Assembly: GCA_013360675.1 (NCBI GenBank)
Contig: JABWBB010000002.1
Location: forward strand, 62,001-126,000
Origin: Phycisphaerales bacterium
Lineage (GTDB): Bacteria > Planctomycetota > Phycisphaerae > Phycisphaerales > UBA1924
Reading direction: 5' to 3'
DNA length: 64,000 nt
A program made the position numbers and the translations under genes. Every line of letters starts with the position of its first letter. Position 1 is the first letter of the stretch. Below the pieces are notes generated by a model. That model searched no databases. It saw nothing but the letters and a program-made list of their open reading frames with translations, and had not been told where the DNA came from. Of this stretch, positions 50,411-59,382 are shown in pieces.

Positions 50411-53301
50411 ATCCCGATCCGGTGCTCGACAAACTCGGCATTCCCCTCGATGCCCCGGCGCATGACGTGCTCGGGATCGAACCGGCAACGAACAGCCCTG
50501 ACGCCGTGCTCGCCGCTCTGCGCGAGCGGCTGCGTCGCGTGAACGAGATCGCCGGAGCGGGGGGCATCAATGCCGATGCGGCCCGCGTGGTGCTGCACGA
50601 CGCTGCGGGAGCAATCCTCTCGGCGATCGAACGAGCCCAAGAAACTCCTGCATCGCACCAACAACCCACTCCGGCGACGGTCACGCCAAGGCAACCTCCC
50701 AAGGCACAAGCCGTCTCCGGCACGCTGGAACAGTTTGAGTCGCAGGTTCGCATGGCCCTGGCGAAGTATGGGGGGTGGAATCGAGAATCATCCACGTGGA
50801 TTGGGATGCTCGCTCGACGCCACGGGGTCAACGAGGAAACACTGGCCGCCACCGTGGCCAGGTTCACGGGGAGTGACCCTTCACACGCCGCGGCGACTCA
50901 GATTCCGACCCGTACGCCGATGCTCGATCCGGAAGTGGACCAACTCGCGCTGAGACGGGCGGCTCGCCATCCGCCTTCTCGACCGGGCGATCAGGCGGTC
51001 TTCGCGGGGATCGATGAGGAGCCCACCCCGCGGCAGCCATCCCTGTGGACGCCGATCCTTGTGCTGATGGCTGTGGTGGGTGTCGGGGTGGCCGTCATCG
51101 TGGCGACGGTGATGCTGATCATCGGGCTGGGATCACAGAATCAGGCAACACCCACCTCGGGCGACGAGGTCGTGGCGCAGGCCCCGCCGACACCAATCAC
51201 AGCACCCGAGCAATTCTTCCCCGCACCACGGGAGGAGAGGACGCCGGCGACGCAATCACAGGCCGGTTCCTCGCGTCCCAGCGAATGGGCCGATGTTTTG
51301 CGCGACATGTCGCGAAGCGGTTCGGCGATGAATGCCGACCCCGATGCCGCGCATGCCGAGTTTCTGAATGTCATGTCTCAGATGGCTCGTCGGTGGCCCG
51401 AAGCGGGGAGCGATGGCGTGCTGGCCGGGGTCAACGGGGTGATCGACTATCTGTATCGGGTCGCGTCGCGGCAGGACCTGGCGATGAGCCTGATCGACGC
51501 ACTCGCGCACGATGGCGGCCTTGTTGCGAAGGGAGATATTCCCACAGCCGACTCGCTTCCGGCCGCGGTCTGGGGGGCGGGGATGCTGGCCCGGCTGTCG
51601 CGCGAGCGCGAACTGGGCAGCGCCGCATCGCGACGCGTCAGCGACAGCGTGGCGCAGGTGCTTGGGGCTTCATTGCCGGCCAATGCCTCGTTCCAGAACG
51701 GTGCGGCGGCCGCGCTGGCCCGCCTGGGTGATCGCCTGATCCCCACCGCGCCAATGGACGAACCGGCCACCACCGCCATGCAGCGAGCGTGGAAGGCCTG
51801 GATCGCCTGCCTCGATGCGGTCGATCCGCCGGGGGGAAGCATCAACGAACGGACGAAGCTGCTCGCGCTGGAGAGGATCATGACGGACGGGCCCGACCCA
51901 ACCTACAGCCTGGCGACAGCGGACGCGATCCGCCAGATCACGCTCTCGCTGACTTGGCGGAGCGATGGGCAGGCCCGCGACACCTTGCTGCGATGGCTCG
52001 ATCTCGAGGCCATCGCCACGCCCGATCTCAATGTGCTGACCACGGCGCTAGGCACGCAATCGGGCGTGGAGGGGATCGATGTTTCGTTCGCGTTGTCATC
52101 CAAGGCCGGCTGGAGCCATCGCGTCGAGCTGCGCGATCGCCTCGCCACGCTGTGGGGCAGTGCGCCCGCGGTCTCGCGGAGCGAGCTGGTCACTCAGTGG
52201 TCGGTGAGCGTTCGCAACGTGCTGGGGGCCTATACCGAAGGCACATCACCCACGCAGCGATTGGCCCGGGCGGCCCGGCTCGCGCGGCTCAGTTCCACCG
52301 CGGCTCGTCTCTGGATTGGCGAAGCGGTTGGATCACGTGATCTGCAGGCCGATCTGGAATCGGATCTGGAGGCCAAGCTGCAGTCGGCCGCGGTCCAGCA
52401 GGCGACCTACACCATCGTGAAGACGGATAAGGCATGGGCCGGACGATACGCCGCGGCGGGACAGAGCATCACCACCAAGCGGGAGTTGTGGGCGCAGTTG
52501 AATGTTCCGCTGCACCCGGTCGAGGCCGAGATGGTCGCTGAGGACGCGGTGCGGGGCTCGCCATCGCAGCTCCGGGGCGAGGCGGTGGGCGTGGTGCAGC
52601 GGTTCGCCGCCGATCGGTCGATGATCAACGCGATGCTCGAACTCGTGCCGGTCATGCCCGCGACCAATGACTCGACACAGATGATTCAGCGTCTGACAGG
52701 ACAGACGCTGCCCGGCCCGCGCGAGCCTTCGTGGCGCCCCGAGTTGCGACGCGTGCTTGTCGAGCGATTGATCCTGGTCATCGCCGGTTCGGGCGAGCAG
52801 GGCGTGGCCGACCCCCTCTCCGAGGTGATCGCGCATGCATATCTGGCCTCGTCGCGTGCGGGTTCGGTAGCCAAGGCCGATCCGATCACCGATCCGCTCG
52901 ATCATGGTGATGCCGCAACGTCGGCGGCGAATCCCATGACACCTCCCGCCGATGAATGCGCGAGACAACTACGCGCACGCTGGGAGCAGGCGTCCGCATC
53001 GGCAGTGCCCGGCGGGAGAGAAGCCATCTCGGCGGCCCAGCTGAGTGTGCGGCGTGCGGCGCGCACCGGGCTCGCCTCGGGGCCGATCCAACGTTTTCAT
53101 GCCGAGCAGATCGGTATCGTCGAACTGATGGCGTATGTGATCGCCTCGGAACAGCCCTCGCGGGCGATGCAGGCGAGTGAGATTGTCACCGCCGCGCACG
53201 ACAAGCGTCGCCGGGCCAACCACATTCTCGAACAAGTGGAGATCGCCGAAGAGGCCATCGCGCGGCTGTGGCTGCTGAGGTTCGGGGAGGCCGTGCCATG
53301 A
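50407..53301 (+). CDS. Large membrane-anchored protein of unknown function
   Basis: A 964-residue protein. The first 80 residues (VLDKLGIPLDAPAHDVLGIE, then AALRERLRRVNEIAG) have the rhythm of a J-like helical domain but lack the HPD motif. A second small domain lies near 100-150, then a disordered segment. One transmembrane helix is near 214-237 (LWTPILVLMAVVGVGVAVIV). The remaining 700 residues are periplasmic by this reading and mostly helical. No family is recognised. A cytoplasmic sensor or chaperone-like head with a periplasmic arm would suit a motor-linked system. It overlaps the genes on both sides by 4 bases. Confidence 0.65.
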   Translation: MNPDPVLDKLGIPLDAPAHDVLGIEPATNSPDAVLAALRERLRRVNEIAGAGGINADAARVVLHDAAGAILSAIERAQETPASHQQPTPATVTPRQPPKAQAVSGTLEQFESQVRMALAKYGGWNRESSTWIGMLARRHGVNEETLAATVARFTGSDPSHAAATQIPTRTPMLDPEVDQLALRRAARHPPSRPGDQAVFAGIDEEPTPRQPSLWTPILVLMAVVGVGVAVIVATVMLIIGLGSQNQATPTSGDEVVAQAPPTPITAPEQFFPAPREERTPATQSQAGSSRPSEWADVLRDMSRSGSAMNADPDAAHAEFLNVMSQMARRWPEAGSDGVLAGVNGVIDYLYRVASRQDLAMSLIDALAHDGGLVAKGDIPTADSLPAAVWGAGMLARLSRERELGSAASRRVSDSVAQVLGASLPANASFQNGAAAALARLGDRLIPTAPMDEPATTAMQRAWKAWIACLDAVDPPGGSINERTKLLALERIMTDGPDPTYSLATADAIRQITLSLTWRSDGQARDTLLRWLDLEAIATPDLNVLTTALGTQSGVEGIDVSFALSSKAGWSHRVELRDRLATLWGSAPAVSRSELVTQWSVSVRNVLGAYTEGTSPTQRLARAARLARLSSTAARLWIGEAVGSRDLQADLESDLEAKLQSAAVQQATYTIVKTDKAWAGRYAAAGQSITTKRELWAQLNVPLHPVEAEMVAEDAVRGSPSQLRGEAVGVVQRFAADRSMINAMLELVPVMPATNDSTQMIQRLTGQTLPGPREPSWRPELRRVLVERLILVIAGSGEQGVADPLSEVIAHAYLASSRAGSVAKADPITDPLDHGDAATSAANPMTPPADECARQLRARWEQASASAVPGGREAISAAQLSVRRAARTGLASGPIQRFHAEQIGIVELMAYVIASEQPSRAMQASEIVTAAHDKRRRANHILEQVEIAEEAIARLWLLRFGEAVP

Positions 53302-54281
53302 TCCGCACCGCCATCGTCATCATCGCTGCCGCGATCAGCCAGCCGCCGGCAACGCCGCCGCGCTGGGAGGCTTTCGCCCCGCGCCTCGAGGCGCTGACGC
53401 CAGGCACGCCCGAGGCATACTTCCTGCTCGCGGAGGAGATCGGCGACGAGAGCAGCGATCCGACTCTGCGTCGCCTCGCCGAGCAACTCTTCGTCCTGGC
53501 CTTTGTGCTTGATCGCCAGCAGCCCGGTCGTGATGCGATCGCGGCCAGTTCATGCGTCGCGCTGGCCCACATGACCAGCGGCGATCAGCGCCGTCGTTGG
53601 CTCTACGCGGTTGCCAGAAAACTCGACGCCCGGCAGGGCGGGGCGGCGTGGCTTCACCAGCCCGCGGCGACGACGCAAGATTCCGCCGCCTATCAGGTCG
53701 CCACCCTTTTGGGCTATATCCGCGCCGGTCAAGGAGCGCAGGCTCGCCAGATGCTCTCGAAGCCGGAGGTCCGGGCCGCGATCAATACCTACGACCGATT
53801 GCTCACCATCGCGGGGATCAGCGGCACGCTCACGGGCCTCGAACGCCAGGCTGTTTCGTGGCCCTGCAACGAGTGCTCGAATCAGCGTGTCGTGCGCAAA
53901 CCCGGCGGTGCCCCCAACGAGTATCGCGTCTGCCCGACCTGCGACGGCAGCCCGGGGCCTCGATTAAGCGACAAGGACCTGCTCAACCAGCTGCGTCTCG
54001 AGTCATGGCTGCTTCAGGGCTCGACGACCTCCTGGTCCGCTCAACTCTGGATGGATTTTGGCGAGCCGCTCTTTGATCCTGAGCCCGACGACGTGCCCGT
54101 GGCCTTTGGGGTTGATCCCCGCCTGGTGTTGTGGCGTGATGGCGCATGGCACATGCCGCCCGAATCGCCCGTGCCTCCAGCCCCACCCAAGGCTGGCCCC
54201 CAACCCCAACCCCAACCTCAACTCAACGATCCGCCCGAGATCGGGCCTGAACCTGTCGTTCCTGAGGTTGGCGGCGGGTGA
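53298..54281 (+). CDS. Exported protein with zinc-ribbon-like cysteine group
   Basis: A 327-residue protein. ATG 53298 overlaps the previous stop. A short signal (MIRTAIVIIAAAISQPPA) is followed by helical repeats of about 160 residues. CNECSNQRVV and YRVCPTCDGS near 192-220 give four Cys like a DnaJ-type zinc ribbon. The C-terminal 50 residues are Pro/Gln-rich (PPAPPKAGPQPQPQPQ) and may span the envelope, as the Pro-rich linker of TonB does. It is the last gene of the ExbB operon. Function unknown. Confidence 0.65.
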   Translation: MIRTAIVIIAAAISQPPATPPRWEAFAPRLEALTPGTPEAYFLLAEEIGDESSDPTLRRLAEQLFVLAFVLDRQQPGRDAIAASSCVALAHMTSGDQRRRWLYAVARKLDARQGGAAWLHQPAATTQDSAAYQVATLLGYIRAGQGAQARQMLSKPEVRAAINTYDRLLTIAGISGTLTGLERQAVSWPCNECSNQRVVRKPGGAPNEYRVCPTCDGSPGPRLSDKDLLNQLRLESWLLQGSTTSWSAQLWMDFGEPLFDPEPDDVPVAFGVDPRLVLWRDGAWHMPPESPVPPAPPKAGPQPQPQPQLNDPPEIGPEPVVPEVGGG

Positions 54282-54327
54282 GATTCCTACAGTGCGGCTT
54301 CGCACCACATTGAGGAGCCACCACGCG

Positions 54328-54756
54328 ATGTCCGACACCCCCACGCCGATCCCCGCCCAGCCGCCGGTCAAAGCCGCCCCTTCGATTCCCGCCACGCCGG
54401 AAGCCAAGCCCCAGATCACCTTTGAGCAGTTCGCCCAGGTTGATCTGCGCACCGCGACGATCCTCAAGTGCGAGCCGCACCCCAGCGCCGATCGCCTGTG
54501 GAAACTCCAGCTCGACGACGGATCGGGTACACCCCGCCAGATCTGCGCGGGCATCCGAGAGCAGTACACCCCCGAGCAACTCGTCGGCAAGACGATCGTG
54601 ATTGTCGCCAACCTGGCACCGCGCGTCATCCGTGGCGAGGAATCCCGTGGCATGCTCCTGGCGGCGAGCAACGCCCCGAAGGATGCGCAAGGCCCACGCA
54701 AGGTTGTCGTGCTGACCACCGCCGACGAGATCGGCCCGGGCGCGATCGTCTCCTGA
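54328..54756 (+). CDS. tRNA-binding domain protein (MetRS C-terminal/Trbp111-like)
   Basis: A 142-residue protein. ATG 54328 follows GAGGAG. After a Pro/Ala-rich start, an OB-fold from about 35 reads FEQFAQVDLRTATILKCEPH, PSADRLWKLQLD and RVIRGEESRGMLLAAS. This is the domain at the end of methionyl-tRNA synthetase and in stand-alone Trbp111/CsaA proteins that bind the tRNA elbow. It may serve a MetRS that lacks this part, or act as a chaperone. It lies 46 bases after the motor operon and may be transcribed with it. Confidence 0.85.
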   Translation: MSDTPTPIPAQPPVKAAPSIPATPEAKPQITFEQFAQVDLRTATILKCEPHPSADRLWKLQLDDGSGTPRQICAGIREQYTPEQLVGKTIVIVANLAPRVIRGEESRGMLLAASNAPKDAQGPRKVVVLTTADEIGPGAIVS

Positions 54757-54772
54757 GCCACCCCGGACAGGA

Positions 54773-55516
54773 GTGAACGCATTGCCCGCCGAGGTTTTTC
54801 AACCCGGGAGTCTCACTCACCTCGTCACGGCGACGGTGTGCGTGTTCGCGATGGTCGCCGCGCTGGTGATGGGCAAGCGCCTGCTCCCCACCCCCGCGCG
54901 CGAACGCCGGTTCCGTGATGCCTGGGCCTGGGGGACGCTGGCCTTCCAACTGGCGGCGGTGGGGTGGTGGCTCAGCCCCGACCGGCGTGACTGGAGCGTC
55001 AGCCTGCCGCTGCAGTTGTGCGATTTGGCGGGGTTTGTCGCCCCGGTGGCACTGCTCACCGGGCGGAGGTGGGCCCGGATCCTTCTCTATTTCTGGGGCC
55101 TTGGTCTGAGCACGCAGGCGTTCATCACCCCAACCCTGACGGCGGGCCCTACGCACACGCATTTCTGGGTTTTCTGGATGGCCCACATCGCGATCGTCGG
55201 CTCGGCGCTGTACGAGGTGGTCGTGCTGGGTTTTCGACCCGGCGCCAAGGACCTTGGGAAGGCCCTCGCCATGACCTGGTCGTACATCATCCTCATCGCC
55301 GTCTTTGATTGGATCTCCGGATACAACTACGCCTTCGTCGGCCCGGGCGAAGCGCCGGCGGGGACGTTGGTTGCCGCACTGGGCCCCTGGCCCTGGCGAG
55401 TTCTGGTGATGATGCTGATGGGGTCCTGCGTCTTTGCGATGCTGTGGGGCGTGTGGCCGCTAGCCCGAGCCGTTGGACAGGCGGCAGGGCGGGCGTCGGG
55501 GCGGCGCGGGACGTAG
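54773..55516 (+). CDS. YwaF/TIGR02206-family membrane protein
   Basis: A 247-residue protein read from GTG 54773, with about seven hydrophobic helices. LPLQLCDLAGFVAPVALLTG near 80 and GYNYAFVGPGEAPAGTLVAA near 182 are typical of this family, which has no established function; a channel or transporter-like role has been suggested from structure only. It follows the tRNA-binding gene by 16 bases and precedes the sugar transferase by 10. The operon position does not reveal its role. Confidence 0.75.
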   Translation: MNALPAEVFQPGSLTHLVTATVCVFAMVAALVMGKRLLPTPARERRFRDAWAWGTLAFQLAAVGWWLSPDRRDWSVSLPLQLCDLAGFVAPVALLTGRRWARILLYFWGLGLSTQAFITPTLTAGPTHTHFWVFWMAHIAIVGSALYEVVVLGFRPGAKDLGKALAMTWSYIILIAVFDWISGYNYAFVGPGEAPAGTLVAALGPWPWRVLVMMLMGSCVFAMLWGVWPLARAVGQAAGRASGRRGT

Positions 55517-55526
55517 ACTCGCGGGC

Positions 55527-56663
55527 ATGGTGGCGGCGTGCCTGGCCTTGCTTGGCCTCTCCTTTCTTCTCTCCATGACCACGACGTGGGTCGTGCGCGC
55601 GCTCAGTCGTCACGCCGGGGCCATCGACAGCTTGGGCGTGCCCGGGCAGGTCAAGGCCCCCAGGCGGGCCATCCCCAACACCGGGGGCATCGGCGTCTTC
55701 CTGGCCATCGCACTGCCTATCGGCGCGGGCGTCATCCTCGCGCTTGTGGGGGGTGAGGGCATCGCTTCCCTGCTTCCCGAGAGCGTGACAAGGCACCTGC
55801 CCGGGATGCGTGACAAGGCTCCCCTGGTGGCCACGCTGCTGGCCTGCCTGGGCGTGCTGCACGTGATGGGGTTGGTCGATGATCGCAGGCCCATGGGCCC
55901 GTGGCTCAAACTGGGCGTGATGACGATGGCAGCGGGGCTCATCGCCACCACCGACGGCACCCGCCTTCTCACCATGCTCGACGCCTATCCCGGGGGATAC
56001 GCGCTCTCCTTCGCCGTGACGGTCCTCTGGTTCATCGTCGTCACCAACGCGATGAACTTCATCGACAATATGGACGGCTTAAGCGCGGGGGTCGCGGCGA
56101 TCGCGGGCAGTTGTTTTCTCGTCGCCGCCCTCGTGAATGGTCAATGGTTCGTGGCGGCGTGCCTCTCGCTGGTGGTGGGGTCGTCGCTGGGATTCCTGCT
56201 CTACAACTTCCCGCCCGCGAGCATCTTCATGGGCGACGGAGGCTCGCTTACGCTCGGGTTTCTGCTCGCCTTTCTGACCACGCGCACGACGTACTACTCG
56301 TCCGACGACGTCGGCGGCGTGGCGTCGGGGCCGTGGTACGCCGTCCTGATGCCCTTGGTCGTGCTCGCCGTCCCGCTGTATGACTTTGCGAGCGTCGTGC
56401 TGATCCGCCTGCGCCAGGGGCGCAGCCCGTTCGTGGGTGACCTTCAGCACCTGTCGCACCGGATTGTCGAGCGTGGTCTCTCGCGCCGGGCGAGCGTGCT
56501 GGTGATCTGGGGGGCGACAGGCGTCACGGGCCTGGCGGGGATCGTGCTTGGCTCGCTCAAGCCGTGGCAGGCCGCGGTGATCGGCGGGCAGGTCGTGCTG
56601 CTACTGGGAGTCCTTGCGCTCTTTGAGTATGCGAGGGCCCGCGAACAGGCAAGGGTGCGATGA
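55527..56663 (+). CDS. Polyprenyl-phosphate sugar-1-phosphate transferase (WecA/TagO/MraY family)
   Basis: A 378-residue membrane enzyme with about ten helices. ATG 55527 lies 10 bases after the previous gene. Motifs include RRAIPNTGGIGVFLAIAL near 45-65, the catalytic NFIDNMDGLSAGVA near 177-190, and FMGDGGSLTLGF near 235. It moves a sugar phosphate (often GlcNAc-1-P) from UDP-sugar to a polyprenyl carrier, the first step of surface polysaccharide synthesis. It overlaps the ligase/polymerase gene by 4 bases, which supports this reading. MraY itself is less likely outside a cell-division cluster. Confidence 0.85.
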   Translation: MVAACLALLGLSFLLSMTTTWVVRALSRHAGAIDSLGVPGQVKAPRRAIPNTGGIGVFLAIALPIGAGVILALVGGEGIASLLPESVTRHLPGMRDKAPLVATLLACLGVLHVMGLVDDRRPMGPWLKLGVMTMAAGLIATTDGTRLLTMLDAYPGGYALSFAVTVLWFIVVTNAMNFIDNMDGLSAGVAAIAGSCFLVAALVNGQWFVAACLSLVVGSSLGFLLYNFPPASIFMGDGGSLTLGFLLAFLTTRTTYYSSDDVGGVASGPWYAVLMPLVVLAVPLYDFASVVLIRLRQGRSPFVGDLQHLSHRIVERGLSRRASVLVIWGATGVTGLAGIVLGSLKPWQAAVIGGQVVLLLGVLALFEYARAREQARVR

Positions 56664-59008
56664 ACACGTCGCCCGCGCATCGCGAGCCGGCGCCGCGGCT
56701 CCTGCTTTGGGCCGCACTCCTCGGCGGCGTCGCGCTGGCCAAAGTCTTCGCCGGCTTTGATCCATTCCCGGGCTGGGGTGGTGATCCGGTCATCAGCGGC
56801 ACGGTGATCGTCACCTACACCCCCGTCTGGATGCTCGCCTTTGATCTGCTTCTCGTCGTCGCAAGCCTGGGTGTGGTATTCACGTCTGGTCATGCGCCAC
56901 GAGGCGCGGGCATCGTCTGGGGGATCGTGCTGACAGCATCGCTCGTGGCGGTGGGGCACGCACGCCTGGGCACGTCGTTCCAACTGGAAGGACTTATCGC
57001 GGGTACCTCGTGGGCGTCGTCGCTGGTGGCGGCGGCCGCGGGGTGGCACGCCTCATGTTTCAACCCCCGTGCCCGTCGCCTTCTCGTGGCGATCCTGATG
57101 GGCGCAATGGCCCCGCTGGCGATGAAGGCGGTGCTCCAACTCCAGGTCGAGCATCCCGACACTGTCGCGGCCTATCTCGCCCACAAAGCCGAGTTCCTCG
57201 ACGCCCAGGGGTGGCTTGCCGATTCGCCCATGGCGTTGGCCTATGAACGCCGCCTCATGCAGGCTGAGCCCTCGGGTTGGTTCGGTCTCGCCAACGTCTT
57301 CGCCACGCACATGCTCACGATGAGCCTCGTCTTTTTCGGCCTGCTCATCACGGCGTGGCGGCACAAGGTTGCACCCGCGGGCGTGTTCGGGTTGTTTCTT
57401 CTGTTCCTCGCCCCCGCTTTATGCGTGGTGCTCACAGGGTCAAAGGGCGGAATTGGAACCCTGCTTGTGGGCCTTGCTCTTTTTATCCTCGTGCCTCGCC
57501 TGCATCGTTTCGCGCTGCCTCTCTCGAACCGACTGGCGATGGGCCTTGGCCTCGCATGCGTCGCGCTCCCGCTCGCGGGCGTGGTCAGCCGCGGGCTTCT
57601 GGGCGAACGCTTCGCCGAGCTCAGCCTCCTCTTCCGCTGGTTCTACATGCAGGGTGCTACAAGGATCTTCGCCGATCACTGGCTCACCGGCGTCGGGCCC
57701 GCGGGTTTCCGCGATGCGTACGTGCGGGTCAAAAATCCCCTCGCTGCCGAAGATCCCGTCAGCCCGCACAGCATCCTCTTTGACTGGGGCGCGGGGCTGG
57801 GGCTTGCGGGCCTCGTGCTGGGGGTGCTGCTGATCTATGCCTGCATGAAGGCGGCTCGGTCCGCGGTTCATCCGGATCCTGATTCACCTCAGGACGCGGA
57901 CGACTATTGGGAATTGCGTCTGGGAATGCTCTCTATCATCGGCGCGGTCATCGCCGGGCTCATCGTCGAGCGGGCCATGGTGACGCCCGAGAGTGCGATC
58001 ACGCGGCTGATCGGCACAGTCGGCAGCCTCATGTTCGTCATCACACTGCTGAGATTCCAAAGGCATTTCCCGCGTCACATGAGCGTGGGGATTGCCATCG
58101 CCCTGCTCGCCTGCGTGATGCACCTCCAGATCGAGATGTCCGCCACCACGATCGGGGCGGCGACCTGGATTCTGCTTTTCATCGGGGTCGGCGTGTCACG
58201 GACACCGACCGTGGTGGTGCGCACCCGGCGGGTCATCGCCGCGGGGATTCTCGTGGTGGGAGGGCTGCTCGCGTGGCAAACGCCCCGGGTCGTTGCATGG
58301 GAGCGGTCGCTCCGCGAGGCCCATGCCGTCGTGGCGCCGATCCCGGACCTGGGCGAGCAATTGACTCGTGTCATTCCTTCTCCCCCCAACGCCATTGCTC
58401 GGCAAGACCTGGCTCAGGTTCTCGGCGGCTTGCTTGGACGCGCGGTAGCTGCGGACAACGCATCTCTCCAGCAGGCTTTGGGTGTGTATGTGGAAGGAGC
58501 CCTCGGTGTCGCCGCGCAGCACCTCGCCCGTGCGCACGATCGTGTCCCTTCTCACCTGCCCACAGCACAAGCCCTCGCCCGCGTCCGCTTCCATCTCGCG
58601 CAGCGACTGGAGGCGCGGGGCGGCACGGGGGCGCTCGCTGCGGCTTTGAATGATGCTGAGCAACTGGGAACTCGGATTCTGTCAATCCCCGGAGCCCAGG
58701 GAGCGCAGGTCCATGCCTGGATGGCCCAGGTCCTTGAGAAGAGGGCCGAGCTGGGTGATGGGGTCCAGCGGGCGGCTGTGGTCGAGCACCTGACGCAGGC
58801 TGTCGACTGTTCCCCCTTCGACCCGATCTTGGCCTCGCGATTGGCACGTGCCCATGCAGCAGCGGGGGATCCATCGGCGGCCGCGAGCTGGGCACGGCGG
58901 GCCCTCGAACTCCACGCCAACCGTCGCTTGGACCCTCTTTCCGGGTTGCCAGACCGGGAGCAGGAGGCGATGTGGAAGTTGGTTGATGGGGCCCAAGGGC
59001 CCGGGTAA
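56660..59008 (+). CDS. O-antigen ligase/polymerase-like protein with helical C-terminal repeat
   Basis: A 782-residue protein. The first 520 residues form about 12 helices of the Wzy/WaaL family, with the periplasmic loop WLTGVGPAGFRDAYV near 353 and the His-containing PVSPHSILFDWGAGLG near 373 that define it. The last 220 residues are soluble, Ala- and Arg-rich helices in TPR-like array, a fusion often seen in Planctomycetes. It probably polymerises or ligates the polysaccharide begun by the preceding gene, which it overlaps by 4 bases. The choice between ligase and polymerase is open. Confidence 0.8.
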   Translation: MNTSPAHREPAPRLLLWAALLGGVALAKVFAGFDPFPGWGGDPVISGTVIVTYTPVWMLAFDLLLVVASLGVVFTSGHAPRGAGIVWGIVLTASLVAVGHARLGTSFQLEGLIAGTSWASSLVAAAAGWHASCFNPRARRLLVAILMGAMAPLAMKAVLQLQVEHPDTVAAYLAHKAEFLDAQGWLADSPMALAYERRLMQAEPSGWFGLANVFATHMLTMSLVFFGLLITAWRHKVAPAGVFGLFLLFLAPALCVVLTGSKGGIGTLLVGLALFILVPRLHRFALPLSNRLAMGLGLACVALPLAGVVSRGLLGERFAELSLLFRWFYMQGATRIFADHWLTGVGPAGFRDAYVRVKNPLAAEDPVSPHSILFDWGAGLGLAGLVLGVLLIYACMKAARSAVHPDPDSPQDADDYWELRLGMLSIIGAVIAGLIVERAMVTPESAITRLIGTVGSLMFVITLLRFQRHFPRHMSVGIAIALLACVMHLQIEMSATTIGAATWILLFIGVGVSRTPTVVVRTRRVIAAGILVVGGLLAWQTPRVVAWERSLREAHAVVAPIPDLGEQLTRVIPSPPNAIARQDLAQVLGGLLGRAVAADNASLQQALGVYVEGALGVAAQHLARAHDRVPSHLPTAQALARVRFHLAQRLEARGGTGALAAALNDAEQLGTRILSIPGAQGAQVHAWMAQVLEKRAELGDGVQRAAVVEHLTQAVDCSPFDPILASRLARAHAAAGDPSAAASWARRALELHANRRLDPLSGLPDREQEAMWKLVDGAQGPG

Positions 59009-59382
59009 ACCCGGGCTGGGGTGGCTTGATTCAGAGGTGGATGGTGTTAGTATTCTGCTCCCCGCTGCGGGGGTTCTGCGCGATGGTTTCCGGGTTGATC
59101 CGGGGCCTTGCGCACAGGTGGAGATTCGGGCGATGGACGAGGACGAGGAAAACGCACCCGATCTGCCGGGCGGTCTCTAGGCCGCTGGTCTTCCACGAGT
59201 TTGCATGAAACAAGGTTTGAGACGAGGGCGACGCCCGGTGTGGGCGCGTCTGCGGGATCAGTAACAGTCGGGCCAGACGCGGGCCCGCGCACAAGGTAGA
59301 CGCCGGAAACTCGAGGGGCATCTCGCGATGGACGCGAGAGGCCAGGAGAGAGGCGGTCAAGGAAGGGCACGAGGTTCGAGCC
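59009..59382. other. Leader region of fusA
   Basis: This stretch holds a probable promoter at 59026-59053 and then a leader of about 320 bases before the fusA start. I see no coding frame that is convincing and no clear riboswitch. A leader this long before a translation factor gene could carry regulation. Confidence 0.5.
59026..59053 (+). promoter_or_regulatory. Probable promoter of fusA
   Basis: TTGATT (59026-59031) and TAGTAT (59048-59053) are 16 bases apart, in a region that is AT-richer than its surroundings. The match is four of six in each box. Confidence 0.45.
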
